The notes beneath the pieces were generated by a model. That model had not been told where the DNA came from, ran no database searches, and saw nothing but the letters and a program-made list of their open reading frames with translations. The position numbers and the translations under genes were made by a program. Below are positions 1 through 9,084 of a DNA stretch of 64,000 nt, in pieces (within the stretch, counting starts at the first letter, position 1; every line of letters starts with the position of its first letter). The stretch comes from Fibrobacter sp. UWB5 (lineage in GTDB: Bacteria > Fibrobacterota > Fibrobacteria > Fibrobacterales > Fibrobacteraceae): assembly GCF_002210295.1 (NCBI RefSeq), contig NZ_MWQH01000001.1:682001-746000 (forward strand), in the 5' to 3' direction.

Positions 1-2
1 AC

Positions 3-338
3 GAAGCCCCCGCCTGGGATTCCTTGCGGGTCAAGTACAACATGCCGATTTATACCAACCTGGGTAGCTACGTGAACCGCTTGGCTGGCAGGTACAGCGT
101 GCCGTCTGGCGTGTACCTGTCTTCGTCCGGCAAGATCGTGTTCTACGTGGAATGGGCAAATACGGCCGTCGGATTGCAGTCTGAACAGGGTAGGGCTGTT
201 GCCACGGGCGCGTATATTTATAAATTGGATATGGAAACGGTGTTCGTCCCGAATGAAAATTCCACGAACGCAGAAAAATTCAGCGGTAAGAACCACTACG
301 ATAAAACATCCACATTTGGTGTCAAACGGGTAAAGTAA
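3..338 (+). CDS. C-terminal fragment of a secreted or surface protein
   Basis: The frame is open from the window edge, so only the last ~111 codons are seen; the TTG at 24 is unlikely to be the true start. The visible part is beta-rich, with a segment like GAYIYKLDM followed by a short basic tail ending GVKRVK. A 'G-x-Y-x-Y' strand near the C-terminus recalls FlgD-type Ig-like ends of large secreted proteins in the FCB group, which would fit a type IX secretion cargo, but this is inference. Its TAA ends one base before the ATG of the histidine kinase, so the two are probably co-transcribed. The family is not firmly recognised. Confidence 0.6.
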   Translation, partial: EAPAWDSLRVKYNMPIYTNLGSYVNRLAGRYSVPSGVYLSSSGKIVFYVEWANTAVGLQSEQGRAVATGAYIYKLDMETVFVPNENSTNAEKFSGKNHYDKTSTFGVKRVK

Positions 339-339
339 A

Positions 340-2691
340 ATGGCAGAGAGCCTGTATTCCGATTCTCCATACCTTTTGGTGCTTTCGGTACTAGCCCTTC
401 TTGTATCGTTATACTACCCGGTACTGCTTGAACACAAGATGACGGCACGTCGCTTGCCGAAACCCTTGCGCATGATGGTGGTGTCAAACATCGCCTGGAA
501 TGCGTGCAGTATTTTGGGAATTATCTTCTTCAGTGGCACCATCACGCCCGAAATGCCGAACCTTTACATTGGCCGCCAGTTGATTTTTGGCTTGCAGGCC
601 CTTTGTTGGGTCCGCGTGGGCGTCGCCCTTTACGACATGGGCGAACTGGTATTGTTCAGTCGCCGCACTCCGTACAAGACCATTTCGGGTTCTGTGGGCG
701 TCATGTTTGTTATTGCACTTACGTTCTTGTTCGTGGTCGGCCCTGAGGCGGTTTCGGGTTTTGACTTTTTCGGAATCTTGCCGTTTGCGTACATGCCGAT
801 CTTCAAAACGTTCACGATTGTGTATGTGTTGTTCTTCTTGCCGGCATGCTTGCTGATTATCTACCAGCTTTTGCGCAGTTCGCTCCGCTCGCTAGACCCG
901 ACGGTGCTGCATACCGGTGCCTACATGGCAGGTAGCTTGAGCGTATGCCTTGTGGTGGCCGTACTGTTCGACTTCGTGATTCCGCTGGTCAAGGGCTATG
1001 GCGCCTGGAATGGCGGTTTCCAGTTCTTTGTGTGGCACCAGTTCCTTACATTGTTCATTGCGGTTCTTTGTGGCCAGTACTATACCTCGGCCAGGTTCCG
1101 CGATATGGGCGCCCATTGGTTTTTGCAAAAGCTAATTAATAAAATCGAAGACGGCATTATTTATTACGACGAAGCCGGAAAGATCAAGGCGGTCAACCAC
1201 GGTGCCACCAAGTTGCTCGGCCAGTCTTCTATTAGTTTGTGTGGAAGGTCCATCAAGAACGTGCTCCCGCCGAACCTCGACTTTTTCAGGGAGACGGTGT
1301 ATAGCGATGTGCGCATGAACATCAATGGCGAAACCCACGTGATGAAGATTTATTTCTTCAAGTGCCGTCAGACGTTGATGACGATCGTGAATGTCGCATT
1401 TTTCATGGACCAGTCCAAGACGCTTTTGCTGCAGCAGAACCTGAAGACTTTGAACGAACAGTACGTGGAATACACGCACGACCTGGTGCGCTATCAGGAC
1501 CGCTTGAACAAGGAAGCCTCTATCAAGGTCGAAAAAGAAAACGTGCTGAACACGCTGATTAACGCCTTGCCCTTTAGAGTGTGGTACAAGAGCGAACTGG
1601 GCGTGTACCAGAAGCAGAACCGTTTGGACTTGGAAAAGCGCGGCTCCCGCGAAGGCGCCCGTGACAACGACGAAGACATTTCCGTTTACGAAAAGGAAGC
1701 CCGAGAAAAGGGCGAAGTCAAGGTGTACACCTCCTTCGAAGACAAGGACGGCTCCGAAATTTCGCAGGACGAAGCGAACCGCCTTACGGGTATGGGCGAA
1801 CTGGTGCAGACCTTCGACAACATGTACATTCCGATTCTGCAGGCGGCCAAGGCTCCTTACAAGACGCTTTGCTTAAAGGTCGACATGACCGAACAGCGCA
1901 GGCTAGAATACGAACGGAACATGTTGCGCGAACAGAAGTTCATTCATTCCCGCCTCGAAGAACTGGGCACCATTTGCGGCGCGTTCGCGCACGACTACAA
2001 CAACATTCTCGGCTCGCAGCTGGGCTTCCTCGAAATTGCACAAGAAGTCATCGAAGACAAACAGTCCCAGGTGTACACGTTTATTTCGGAAGCCAAGAAG
2101 GCCGCCCAGCGCGGCAAGGATTCGCTCAACGAACTATTGAACGCCATCCGCGGCAATGCGAACGCGGCAACGCCTGCGATCGTGTTCTCGCCTTACATGA
2201 TTATCGAAGACGTGGTCCGCAAGATTTCTCTGACCTTGCCGCCTAACGTGAAGGTGCATAGCGAAGAACTCGACAAGAGCCTCAAGGTCCGCGGTATTGT
2301 GGCCTCTCTTGACCGCATTATCAGTAACCTCGCCAACAACGCCCTGTTTGCCATGAAAGAAACGGGCGGCGGTTCCCTGACCTTCAAACTTTATCCTGAA
2401 GTTCTCGAATCCCAGCTGGTAACGCCCTATGCACCGCCGGTACCTGCGGGCAGTTACGCCAAGTTCGAAATCTCCGATACGGGTACGGGCATGGATTCGA
2501 GCACCCTGGAACGTATTTTTGCACCATTTTTCACGACGAAGGCCCCTGGCGAAGGCTTGGGACTTGGTCTATCTTCTGCCTTAAGGCTGTTAAAAGAGGG
2601 AAATGCCTACTTTACCGTGCAGACAACTTTGGGCAAAGGAACTACATTTTATCTATATTGGCCAATGGAAACTGAAACGAAGGAGGGCTAG
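340..2691 (+). CDS. Membrane histidine kinase with 7TM sensor and PAS domain
   Basis: 783 aa. About seven hydrophobic segments lie in residues ~12-250, resembling the 7TM N-terminal region of some histidine kinases. A PAS-like domain follows (~261-360, with an EDGIIYYDEAGKI segment), then a helical linker and a second PAS-like segment (~400-525). The transmitter begins near residue 535: the H-box reads GAFAHDYNNILG with the phospho-accepting His at 551. The ATPase part shows the N-box (NLANNALFAM), G1 (SDTGTGM) and an FFTTK...GLGLGL lid. It sits in the inner membrane and senses an unknown signal. Its TAG overlaps by one base the GTG start of the receiver gene, so both are translationally coupled and very likely a cognate pair. 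Confidence 0.93.
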   Translation: MAESLYSDSPYLLVLSVLALLVSLYYPVLLEHKMTARRLPKPLRMMVVSNIAWNACSILGIIFFSGTITPEMPNLYIGRQLIFGLQALCWVRVGVALYDMGELVLFSRRTPYKTISGSVGVMFVIALTFLFVVGPEAVSGFDFFGILPFAYMPIFKTFTIVYVLFFLPACLLIIYQLLRSSLRSLDPTVLHTGAYMAGSLSVCLVVAVLFDFVIPLVKGYGAWNGGFQFFVWHQFLTLFIAVLCGQYYTSARFRDMGAHWFLQKLINKIEDGIIYYDEAGKIKAVNHGATKLLGQSSISLCGRSIKNVLPPNLDFFRETVYSDVRMNINGETHVMKIYFFKCRQTLMTIVNVAFFMDQSKTLLLQQNLKTLNEQYVEYTHDLVRYQDRLNKEASIKVEKENVLNTLINALPFRVWYKSELGVYQKQNRLDLEKRGSREGARDNDEDISVYEKEAREKGEVKVYTSFEDKDGSEISQDEANRLTGMGELVQTFDNMYIPILQAAKAPYKTLCLKVDMTEQRRLEYERNMLREQKFIHSRLEELGTICGAFAHDYNNILGSQLGFLEIAQEVIEDKQSQVYTFISEAKKAAQRGKDSLNELLNAIRGNANAATPAIVFSPYMIIEDVVRKISLTLPPNVKVHSEELDKSLKVRGIVASLDRIISNLANNALFAMKETGGGSLTFKLYPEVLESQLVTPYAPPVPAGSYAKFEISDTGTGMDSSTLERIFAPFFTTKAPGEGLGLGLSSALRLLKEGNAYFTVQTTLGKGTTFYLYWPMETETKEG

Positions 2692-3065
2692 TGCCTACGA
2701 TCCTGATTATTGATGACGACGAGCAATTTAATTTGATGCTCAAGTCCGCTCTTGAAATCAAGGGCTACAATGTGGAAACGGCAAAAAACGGTAAGGAAGC
2801 CAAGACTCTTTACCAGAATAAGACCTATGATGTGATCATTACTGACATCATTATGCCGGATGTCGATGGTTACGAAGTGATTTTGGACCTGCGCCGCTTG
2901 AACATGAGTGACCGCACTATCGCCGTGAGCGGTGGTGGCCGTACCTCTGCCGAGGACTACCTGATGACTGCCCAGCACTTTGACGCCGCGGCAACCTTCA
3001 ACAAGCCTGTAGACTTGCAAGCCCTTCGCGCGAAGGTCGAAGAAATCATCAAGAGCCATTCGTAG
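2691..3065 (+). CDS. Stand-alone receiver-domain response regulator
   Basis: 124 aa, a single CheY-like receiver without an output domain. The acidic pocket is D8-D10 in LIIDDDE, the phospho-acceptor is D52 in ITDIIMPDVDG, the switch residue is S80 and the conserved Lys is K104 in FNKPVD. The GTG start overlaps the kinase stop codon by one base; the frame begins directly with the first beta strand, so this start is secure. It lies between the kinase and a sigma-54 activator whose own receiver lacks the acceptor Asp. It may therefore be the real phosphoryl target, acting as an intermediate or through protein-protein contact. That relay role is inference. Confidence 0.93.
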   Translation: MPTILIIDDDEQFNLMLKSALEIKGYNVETAKNGKEAKTLYQNKTYDVIITDIIMPDVDGYEVILDLRRLNMSDRTIAVSGGGRTSAEDYLMTAQHFDAAATFNKPVDLQALRAKVEEIIKSHS

Positions 3066-3074
3066 TAGGTCGCG

Positions 3075-4544
3075 ATGAATATCCTGATCGCGGACTTGGA
3101 TCAGAAATTTATCGGCGATATCCAGCACTCTTGGTCGGTTGCGGGGACAACCTTGTTCACCTGTACCCGCGAGAGTGACCTCATGCCCATCGTCAAGAAG
3201 AATTCGATAGACCTCGCGTTTATCGAAGTTCCTTTCTTGATGCAAGACAATATGGACATGGTGAGCTTTTTGAAGGAGACTCACCCGGGCGTGGAAATCT
3301 TTGTGCTGTGCGACGACCGCAACTGGCAGGGGGCCGCCTCTGCAATTACCCGCGGCGCGAACACCTTCCTTAAAAAGCCCATTTCGATTTCGCAACTGGA
3401 ATCGACGGCGCAAAAGGTGCGGACGCAGCAGCTGAACAAGTCCAACAACCAGCTCATGGAATCCCAGGTGCTGGACGGCCTTTTGGGGAATACCCCCGAA
3501 ATGCGCAAGATTCTAAAGACCGTTTACAAGGTCGCACCCACGAACAGCACCGTGCTCATTACCGGCGAATCCGGTTCGGGCAAGGAATTTTTGGCTAACG
3601 TGATCCACCGCTACAGCAAGCGTGCCGCCGAACCGTTCGTGGCGGTAAACTGTGGCGCCATTCCCGAAAACCTGGTCGAAAGCGAACTCTTCGGTAGCAA
3701 GAAGGGTTCTTATACCGGTTCTACCGCCGACAAGAAGGGCCTGTTCGAATCCGCAAACGGCGGAACGCTCTTTTTGGACGAAGTCGGCGAACTCTCTGCC
3801 GCGACCCAGGTCAAGCTTTTACGTTTTTTGCAAAGCCACGAAATTAGGCGAGTGGGCGACACCCAACCGCAGTACCTGGACGTGCGCGTGCTTGCTGCAA
3901 CGAACCGCGACCTGCAAGAGGCCATGCAAGAAGGCCGCTTCCGCGAAGACCTTTACTACCGCCTGAACACCTTCCACTTGCTTTTGCCCCCGCTCCGCGA
4001 ACGCAAGCCTGCGCTCCCGAACCTGATCAAGTATTTCATTTTGAAAAACAAGGACGCCCAGGGCAAGGACATCGTGGACCTTGAACCGGCTGCCCTGTAT
4101 GCGCTGACCAAGTATTCTTACCCAGGCAACATCCGCGAACTCGAAAACATTATCGAGCATGCGACGGTGCTGGCCGAAGGCGGCGTGATCCGCCTGGAAG
4201 ACTTGCCCGAAGAGGTGCAGGCCTGCGCCCGCGAACAGACGATGGCGATTCCGCACATCAAGGGCGACCACAATGCCGAACCCCAGGTAATCGAGGCCGA
4301 ACCGGTCGACTTGCCGGGAATCTCGTTTGAAGGCAGCACAAAAGCAGAAAAGAAGTCCGCCGAAACCGAAGACGGTGGCGAACTCCTGTCGCTCGAAGAA
4401 ATGGAACGCAGGCACATTCTGCGCGCCTTGAGCGTGTGTGGCGGAAACCGCACCGAAGTCTGCAAGCGCCTGGGAATCAGTCGCGCGACTCTGTGGCGTA
4501 AATTGAAAGAACTTAAGATTATGATGGATGGCGACGATGCCTGA
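3075..4544 (+). CDS. Sigma-54-dependent activator with degenerate receiver
   Basis: 489 aa, NtrC-like order: receiver (~1-115), AAA+ (~133-365), acidic linker (~395-445), Fis-type helix-turn-helix (~448-485, GGNRTEVCKRLGISRATLW). Walker A is GESGSGKE (164-171), Walker B is TLFLDEVGEL (231-240). The sigma-54 contact loop, usually GAFTGA, reads GSYTGS (211-216). In the receiver the expected acceptor Asp is Glu 51 (AFIEVPFL), while the D7/D9 pocket and K100/K101 remain. This resembles a phospho-mimetic or phosphorylation-independent receiver. It is the third gene of the kinase operon, nine bases after the receiver gene, and its last codons overlap the dnaB start. Target promoters are not visible here. 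Confidence 0.93.
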   Translation: MNILIADLDQKFIGDIQHSWSVAGTTLFTCTRESDLMPIVKKNSIDLAFIEVPFLMQDNMDMVSFLKETHPGVEIFVLCDDRNWQGAASAITRGANTFLKKPISISQLESTAQKVRTQQLNKSNNQLMESQVLDGLLGNTPEMRKILKTVYKVAPTNSTVLITGESGSGKEFLANVIHRYSKRAAEPFVAVNCGAIPENLVESELFGSKKGSYTGSTADKKGLFESANGGTLFLDEVGELSAATQVKLLRFLQSHEIRRVGDTQPQYLDVRVLAATNRDLQEAMQEGRFREDLYYRLNTFHLLLPPLRERKPALPNLIKYFILKNKDAQGKDIVDLEPAALYALTKYSYPGNIRELENIIEHATVLAEGGVIRLEDLPEEVQACAREQTMAIPHIKGDHNAEPQVIEAEPVDLPGISFEGSTKAEKKSAETEDGGELLSLEEMERRHILRALSVCGGNRTEVCKRLGISRATLWRKLKELKIMMDGDDA

Positions 4545-5949
4545 TTTTGAAAATCAACAGAATTCTTACGAAGGCCGCCAGGTCCCCATGGACCTGGATG
4601 CTGAACGTTGCCTGCTTGGAAGTATTTTGCGCGATCCTGACGTGATGGGCGAAGCCATCATGATTATCAAGGACGAAAGCTTTTTCTACCTGGAAAAGCA
4701 TCAGCTGATTTGGACTGCCCTTTGTACGCTCAACCGTAACGTGACGCCCATTGACTTGGTGACGCTGGCGGCTGAACTCGAAACCATGAACAAGCTTTCG
4801 CTTGTGGGCGGTCGCGAATACCTGTTTGAACTTATGGAATCGGTGGCGTCTTCTGCCAACGCCAGTTGGCATATCGAACTCTTGCGCAAGAAGGCGACGC
4901 TCCGCAAACTGATCAAGTCTTCGTCTGCGGTCATCAAGAATGCCATGGATCCGGCGGCCGTGCCCGATGAAGTCCTGCAAGATGCCGAACGCGATATCTT
5001 CGCCATTGCCGACGACCAGATCCGCGATTCCCTGAAACCGATCCAGAATTTCGTGACTCCGCTCCTGGAACGCCTGAACAACCGCAAGGACGGCATTACG
5101 GGCATTCGCACGGGCATTACCGAACTCGACGAACTGACGAACGGTCTGCAAAAGTCCGACTTGATTATTCTCGCTGCTCGTCCGGGTGTGGGTAAGACGT
5201 CTTTCGCGCTTACGATTGCGGCCAATGCGGCCATCAACTTCCAGCAGAATGTGGCGTTCTTCAGCCTCGAAATGGATGGCGTGCAGCTGGCCCAGCGTTT
5301 GCTTTGCTCGCAGGCTCAGATTGACCAGAGCAAGCTCCGTAACGGCTACCTCAACAGCGACGAAAAGAAAAAGCTGATCGCCGCCGTGACGCCGATTCAA
5401 AAGGCCCCGCTCTATGTCGACGACAATGCGGACCTGGGCATCATGGAACTCATGAGCAAGGCGCGCCAGCTCAAGCGCAAGGGCAAACTCGACTTGCTGA
5501 TTATCGACTACCTGCAGCTCATGAAGACGGGTAAGGAAGAAAACCGCGCCGTCGCTATCGGCGCCATTTCCCGCGGCCTCAAGATTCTTGCCAAGGAAAT
5601 GCAGATTCCGGTTATCGCGCTCGCTCAGCTTAGCCGTAAAGTCGAAGAAAAGGGCCGCGAACGCCCGCAGCTTTCTGACCTTCGTGAATCAGGTTCTATC
5701 GAACAGGATGCCGACATGGTGTGGTTCGTGGAACGTAAGTTCGTGCAGACTCACCGCGAAGAAGACAAGCACACTGCGGAACTGATTGTGGCCAAGCACC
5801 GTAACGGTTCGGTCAAGGATATCCCCATGACCTTCATTCCGGAATACACAACCTTCTACGATGCCGCACCCGAAGGCGAAGGCGGTGGCGAAGCCTACGC
5901 TTACGACGACGCTAGCGACATGGGCCCGACGGATTTCGGAAGTTACTAA
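4528..5949 (+). CDS. dnaB: Replicative DNA helicase DnaB
   Basis: 473 aa, normal DnaB length. The N-terminal primase-binding domain (~18-120, begins with VPMDLDAERCLLGS) is followed by a linker and the RecA-like C-terminal ATPase, with Walker A ARPGVGKTSFAL (~218-229), Walker B LLIIDYLQLM and the SDLRESGSIEQDAD motif. It unwinds the fork as a hexameric ring at the replisome. No intein or insertion is seen. The start is ATG 4528 or ATG 4537; both overlap the end of the sigma-54 activator gene, so dnaB is translationally coupled to a regulatory operon, an uncommon neighbourhood. The C-terminal tail is acidic and Gly-rich. Confidence 0.97.
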   Translation: MATMPDFENQQNSYEGRQVPMDLDAERCLLGSILRDPDVMGEAIMIIKDESFFYLEKHQLIWTALCTLNRNVTPIDLVTLAAELETMNKLSLVGGREYLFELMESVASSANASWHIELLRKKATLRKLIKSSSAVIKNAMDPAAVPDEVLQDAERDIFAIADDQIRDSLKPIQNFVTPLLERLNNRKDGITGIRTGITELDELTNGLQKSDLIILAARPGVGKTSFALTIAANAAINFQQNVAFFSLEMDGVQLAQRLLCSQAQIDQSKLRNGYLNSDEKKKLIAAVTPIQKAPLYVDDNADLGIMELMSKARQLKRKGKLDLLIIDYLQLMKTGKEENRAVAIGAISRGLKILAKEMQIPVIALAQLSRKVEEKGRERPQLSDLRESGSIEQDADMVWFVERKFVQTHREEDKHTAELIVAKHRNGSVKDIPMTFIPEYTTFYDAAPEGEGGGEAYAYDDASDMGPTDFGSY

Positions 5950-5959
5950 GGAAGTCTAG

Positions 5960-6742
5960 ATGCAGATACTGATAGCTCCATTTGTCTGGATTGGCGAGGT
6001 TATCGTAACCGGTATTTCGGCTATTGGCGAAGTGGTCTGCATCTTGTTGAACACGCTTAAGCAGGTTCGCTACATTCACAAGAACCCGGTGCTTATCGTT
6101 AAGCAGATGATTTCTATTGGCGTGTCGTCTTTGCCGCTTTTGTTCGTGACCTCTATCTTTACGGGCATGGTGGCTACTGTGCAGGCTGAATTCGAATTCC
6201 ATAACCTGGTGGCCGACAAGTTCGTGGGTACGGCCGCCTGTAAAATGATCCTGATCGAACTTGGACCCTTGCTGACGGCAATCGTGCTTTCGGGCCGCGT
6301 GGGTTCTGCCGTTGCAGCAGAACTCGGTTCCATGAAAGAAAAAGAAGAACTGGCCGCCTACACGGTGCTGGGCCTTGACCCTTACCGCTATTTGGCTCTG
6401 CCGCGCTTTGTGGCCTTCTTTACCATGGTGCCTTGCTTGACCGTGATTTCGAATGCGCTGGGTATTATCGGTGGCTGGATCGTTTGCGTGCTCGGCCTCG
6501 ACATTACCACTTATACTTACGTGACCGGTATGCAGTACCTGTTCGACCCCATGGACTTGTGGTCGGGTACGCTCAAGTCTTTTGTATTTGGAACCTTGAT
6601 TTTCTTGCTGGGTTACTACCACGGCATTAATGCCAAGGCGGGTGCCCGCGGCGTCGGAATCGCGACCATGAGCGTGGTGGTTTCGAGCTGCCTCATGATT
6701 TTGATTGCAGACTTTGTCCTGGATGCCATCCTATTCTTCTAA
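5960..6742 (+). CDS. MlaE/YrbE-type lipid ABC transporter permease
   Basis: 260 aa with five or six hydrophobic segments and the signature of the MlaE family (VGSAVAAELGSMKEKEELAA around residues 114-133, then LGLDPYRYLALPR). In other Gram-negatives this permease works with MlaF and a periplasmic MlaD (MCE) protein to move phospholipids between inner and outer membranes. It starts ten bases after dnaB and is followed nine bases later by its ATPase, so the pair is a unit. No MlaD, MlaB or MlaC gene is present in this window; the MCE partner would have to be elsewhere. Confidence 0.93.
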   Translation: MQILIAPFVWIGEVIVTGISAIGEVVCILLNTLKQVRYIHKNPVLIVKQMISIGVSSLPLLFVTSIFTGMVATVQAEFEFHNLVADKFVGTAACKMILIELGPLLTAIVLSGRVGSAVAAELGSMKEKEELAAYTVLGLDPYRYLALPRFVAFFTMVPCLTVISNALGIIGGWIVCVLGLDITTYTYVTGMQYLFDPMDLWSGTLKSFVFGTLIFLLGYYHGINAKAGARGVGIATMSVVVSSCLMILIADFVLDAILFF

Positions 6743-6751
6743 GGTGTCGCT

Positions 6752-7537
6752 ATGCCAAACGTAAAAATAGACCCGAACGATATCGCCATCCGTCTTAAGG
6801 GATTAAAGAAGTCCTTTGGTCCGCAGGATGTGCTTTGCGATGTGAATCTCGACATTCGCCGTGGCGAGACGATGGTGATTATCGGAAAGTCCGGTGGCGG
6901 AAAGTCCGTGATTCTCAAGCACATGATTGGGCTTTTGCAACCGGATGGTGGCGAAGTGACGGTGGACGGCGTGACGATCAGTACGCCCAAGTTCTTCGAT
7001 ACGCACACGATCCGTCGCAAGATGGGTATGCTGTTCCAGATGGGTGCACTTTTTGACTCCATGGACACCGGCGAAAATATCGCGTTTGCCTTGCGCGAAC
7101 ACCACCCGGAAATGAGCGAAGCCGAAATCCAGGACGTGGTGACTGAAAAGCTCAAGATGATCAACCTGGTGCCGGAATTCCGTACCAAGATGCCGTCTGA
7201 ACTTTCGGGCGGTATGCGCAAGCGTGTGGCCCTTGCCCGCGCCATCGCCTTGAACCCCGAAATCCTTTTGTACGACGAACCGACCACGGGTCTTGACCCC
7301 ATTACCAGCGACGTGATCAACGACTTGATTCTCGATATGCAGAGCAAGCTGGGGGTTACGTCTGTGGTGGTGACTCACGACATGGTGAGTGCCTTCAAGG
7401 TGGCCGACCGTATTGCCATGCTGTATAATGGCCGTATTATCGAAGTGGGTACGGTGGACGAAATCAAGAACACCAGCAACCCCTACGTGCACCAGTTTAT
7501 TACCGGCCAGCGCAAGATTTCGGTGGACGAAGAATAA
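6752..7537 (+). CDS. MlaF-type ABC transporter ATPase
   Basis: 261 aa. Walker A GKSGGGKS (~50-57), Q-loop region FQMGALFDSM, signature LSGGMRKRVALARA (~150-163) and Walker B ILLYDEPTTGLDP followed by a switch-region VVTHDM. The GALFDSM segment after the Q-loop is typical of MlaF rather than other importer ATPases. It powers the preceding MlaE-like permease on the cytoplasmic face. The sequence is full length with no missing catalytic motif. An inverted repeat (7555-7577) lies just downstream. Confidence 0.93.
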   Translation: MPNVKIDPNDIAIRLKGLKKSFGPQDVLCDVNLDIRRGETMVIIGKSGGGKSVILKHMIGLLQPDGGEVTVDGVTISTPKFFDTHTIRRKMGMLFQMGALFDSMDTGENIAFALREHHPEMSEAEIQDVVTEKLKMINLVPEFRTKMPSELSGGMRKRVALARAIALNPEILLYDEPTTGLDPITSDVINDLILDMQSKLGVTSVVVTHDMVSAFKVADRIAMLYNGRIIEVGTVDEIKNTSNPYVHQFITGQRKISVDEE

Positions 7538-7554
7538 ATAGGGAAAATACGTAA

Positions 7555-7577
7555 ACTTGACTTTACGTTTGTCAAGT
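7555..7577. repeat. Inverted repeat ACTTGAC-n9-GTCAAGT
   Basis: A perfect 7-bp inverted repeat with a 9-base spacer (TTTACGTTT) between mlaF and the lipoprotein gene at 7686. No T-run follows, so it is a poor intrinsic terminator; it could be an operator for a dimeric regulator. A second small hairpin, GTGC-ttttct-GCAC, lies near 7605-7620. Confidence 0.4.
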
Positions 7578-7685
7578 GCTAGTAGCCCATGTATGCAAAA
7601 AATATGTGCTTTTCTGCACGAAATTTAGCACGCCTATAGCGTTTTGATTTTTAAAAATGTATTTTTCCGACAAAGAGGTTTTATT

Positions 7686-8933
7686 ATGAATAAGAAACTA
7701 TTCGTAGGTATTTCTATGGTGACTGCGGTCAGTGCAGGCTTCTGGGCCTGTGGTGAAGGCACCATCAATGAAATGACCGAAATGGATAACGTTATTTCGA
7801 TGCAGTATCCCTTGGATCCGGCAACTGGCGGTGCCAGCCCCGAACTTCAGAACCTGAGGGACAACGCCAAGAACACTTGTAAAGAAGACATGGGTTGCTA
7901 TACCCAGTATCAGAGTTACCTCGAAGGTACGGAACCGGTAGATGTTCCGGAATCTTCTTCCTCCGAAGAAAATCAGGGCCCGATCACGAACCCCACGATG
8001 TCGTCCTCTTCTCGTGGCGATTTCAACATCGTGACCAAGCCGTCTTCTTCTTCCATGCAGATTATCGATAACCCGGAGCCGACGTCCTCTGCTGGTGAAG
8101 AAATCATTGTCCCGGTAACGGGTCTCGGTTCTTGCGCTCCGGCCTCTACGCCTATTAGCAAGGGCGGCAAGGTCAAGTGGAAGTTCACTGCAAACACGGC
8201 CAATGCGACTTACAGACCTGCTGATTTTGCCAAGGCACAGTTTGCCTGGACTTTCGAGGGCGGTACTCCGGCTACGGGTACTGGTGCTACGACTGGCGAC
8301 ATTACATATAGCGCATCCGGTGCTGTAGGTGCTTCTTTGACCGTGACCATGGGTGATGGCGCTTCTGAAACGATTCAGTGCTCTAAGCTCCAGGTGAACG
8401 GCGACCCGATTACGGGTTGTAAGTGTGCACCTGTCGGTGTGACTGGTTCTGTCAATTACCTAGAAACGCCTGATGTCAATTGGGCTGTGTCCGGTTGTAC
8501 CTCTGCTTCCGACATTACGTCCTATACATGGGAGGGTGTTGAAGGTGCTGACACCTTTACCAAGACCTTTGATGCTGCTGTTGCGTCCTATGCTCCCAAG
8601 CTTAAGGTGGGCAATAACGACAATACCGTTGTCGATGTGACATGCAGTGCCGTAAAGGTGACTGAAGGTGCCGAATACACGATCAAGAGTGCTAATGACG
8701 AAGGAAAGATTACACTTACGGCGGCTGGAACCTATAACGTGGTTATCGGATTCGCATGCCAGAATAAGACTTTCTTCTGCAATGGAGTTGGCGGTCCGGT
8801 GGGTGGTTCCGTGAATGATGTGCCGATGGCGGAAAGTTGGTACACGACAGCCTCTCTGACAGCGGCTGATTGCTCCGGTAATGCTACGGTGTCTCTGACT
8901 GTGACTGGTCCTGCCACTTGTGGTGCTCAGTAA
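7686..8933 (+). CDS. Cys-rich surface lipoprotein with Ser linkers
   Basis: 415 aa from ATG 7686, chosen because it begins a typical signal peptide (MNKKLFVGISMVTAVSAG) and is preceded by an AAAGAGGT Shine-Dalgarno; the frame is open upstream to 7644 without one. The lipidated Cys would be C22 (GFWACGEG). Residues ~88-140 hold several poly-Ser clusters of the sort used as linkers in Fibrobacter exported proteins. After the linker come two or three beta-rich units with paired Cys and Trp residues (KWKFTA, FAWTFEGG, SYTWEGVEG), resembling Ig/PKD-like folds. No catalytic motif is recognised. It is followed by a strong terminator and appears monocistronic. Confidence 0.85.
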   Translation: MNKKLFVGISMVTAVSAGFWACGEGTINEMTEMDNVISMQYPLDPATGGASPELQNLRDNAKNTCKEDMGCYTQYQSYLEGTEPVDVPESSSSEENQGPITNPTMSSSSRGDFNIVTKPSSSSMQIIDNPEPTSSAGEEIIVPVTGLGSCAPASTPISKGGKVKWKFTANTANATYRPADFAKAQFAWTFEGGTPATGTGATTGDITYSASGAVGASLTVTMGDGASETIQCSKLQVNGDPITGCKCAPVGVTGSVNYLETPDVNWAVSGCTSASDITSYTWEGVEGADTFTKTFDAAVASYAPKLKVGNNDNTVVDVTCSAVKVTEGAEYTIKSANDEGKITLTAAGTYNVVIGFACQNKTFFCNGVGGPVGGSVNDVPMAESWYTTASLTAADCSGNATVSLTVTGPATCGAQ

Positions 8934-8953
8934 TATAGATTCAGTCGTTTTAG

Positions 8954-8982
8954 AAAAAGCTCCCTTCGGGGAGCCTTTTTTT
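8954..8982 (+). terminator. Intrinsic terminator after lipoprotein gene
   Basis: Stem GCTCCC (8959-8964) / GGGAGC (8969-8974), loop TTCG, preceded by AAAAA and followed by a run of seven T. Confidence 0.9.
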
Positions 8983-9048
8983 GTATCTATAAAAATGAAA
9001 TCACGTTAGTGATTTCGAATCCGTGTGGCAATCTTATAAATACTTAAA

Positions 9049-9075
9049 AGACCACCCTGCAGGGTGGTCTCTTTT
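9049..9075. terminator. Bidirectional palindromic terminator
   Basis: A perfect 22-bp palindrome with arms AGACCACCCTG and CAGGGTGGTCT, with CTTTTAT to the right and AAAAG to the left. It can end dedA transcription (minus) as well as read-through from the left. Confidence 0.75.
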
Positions 9076-9084
9076 ATATGCTGT

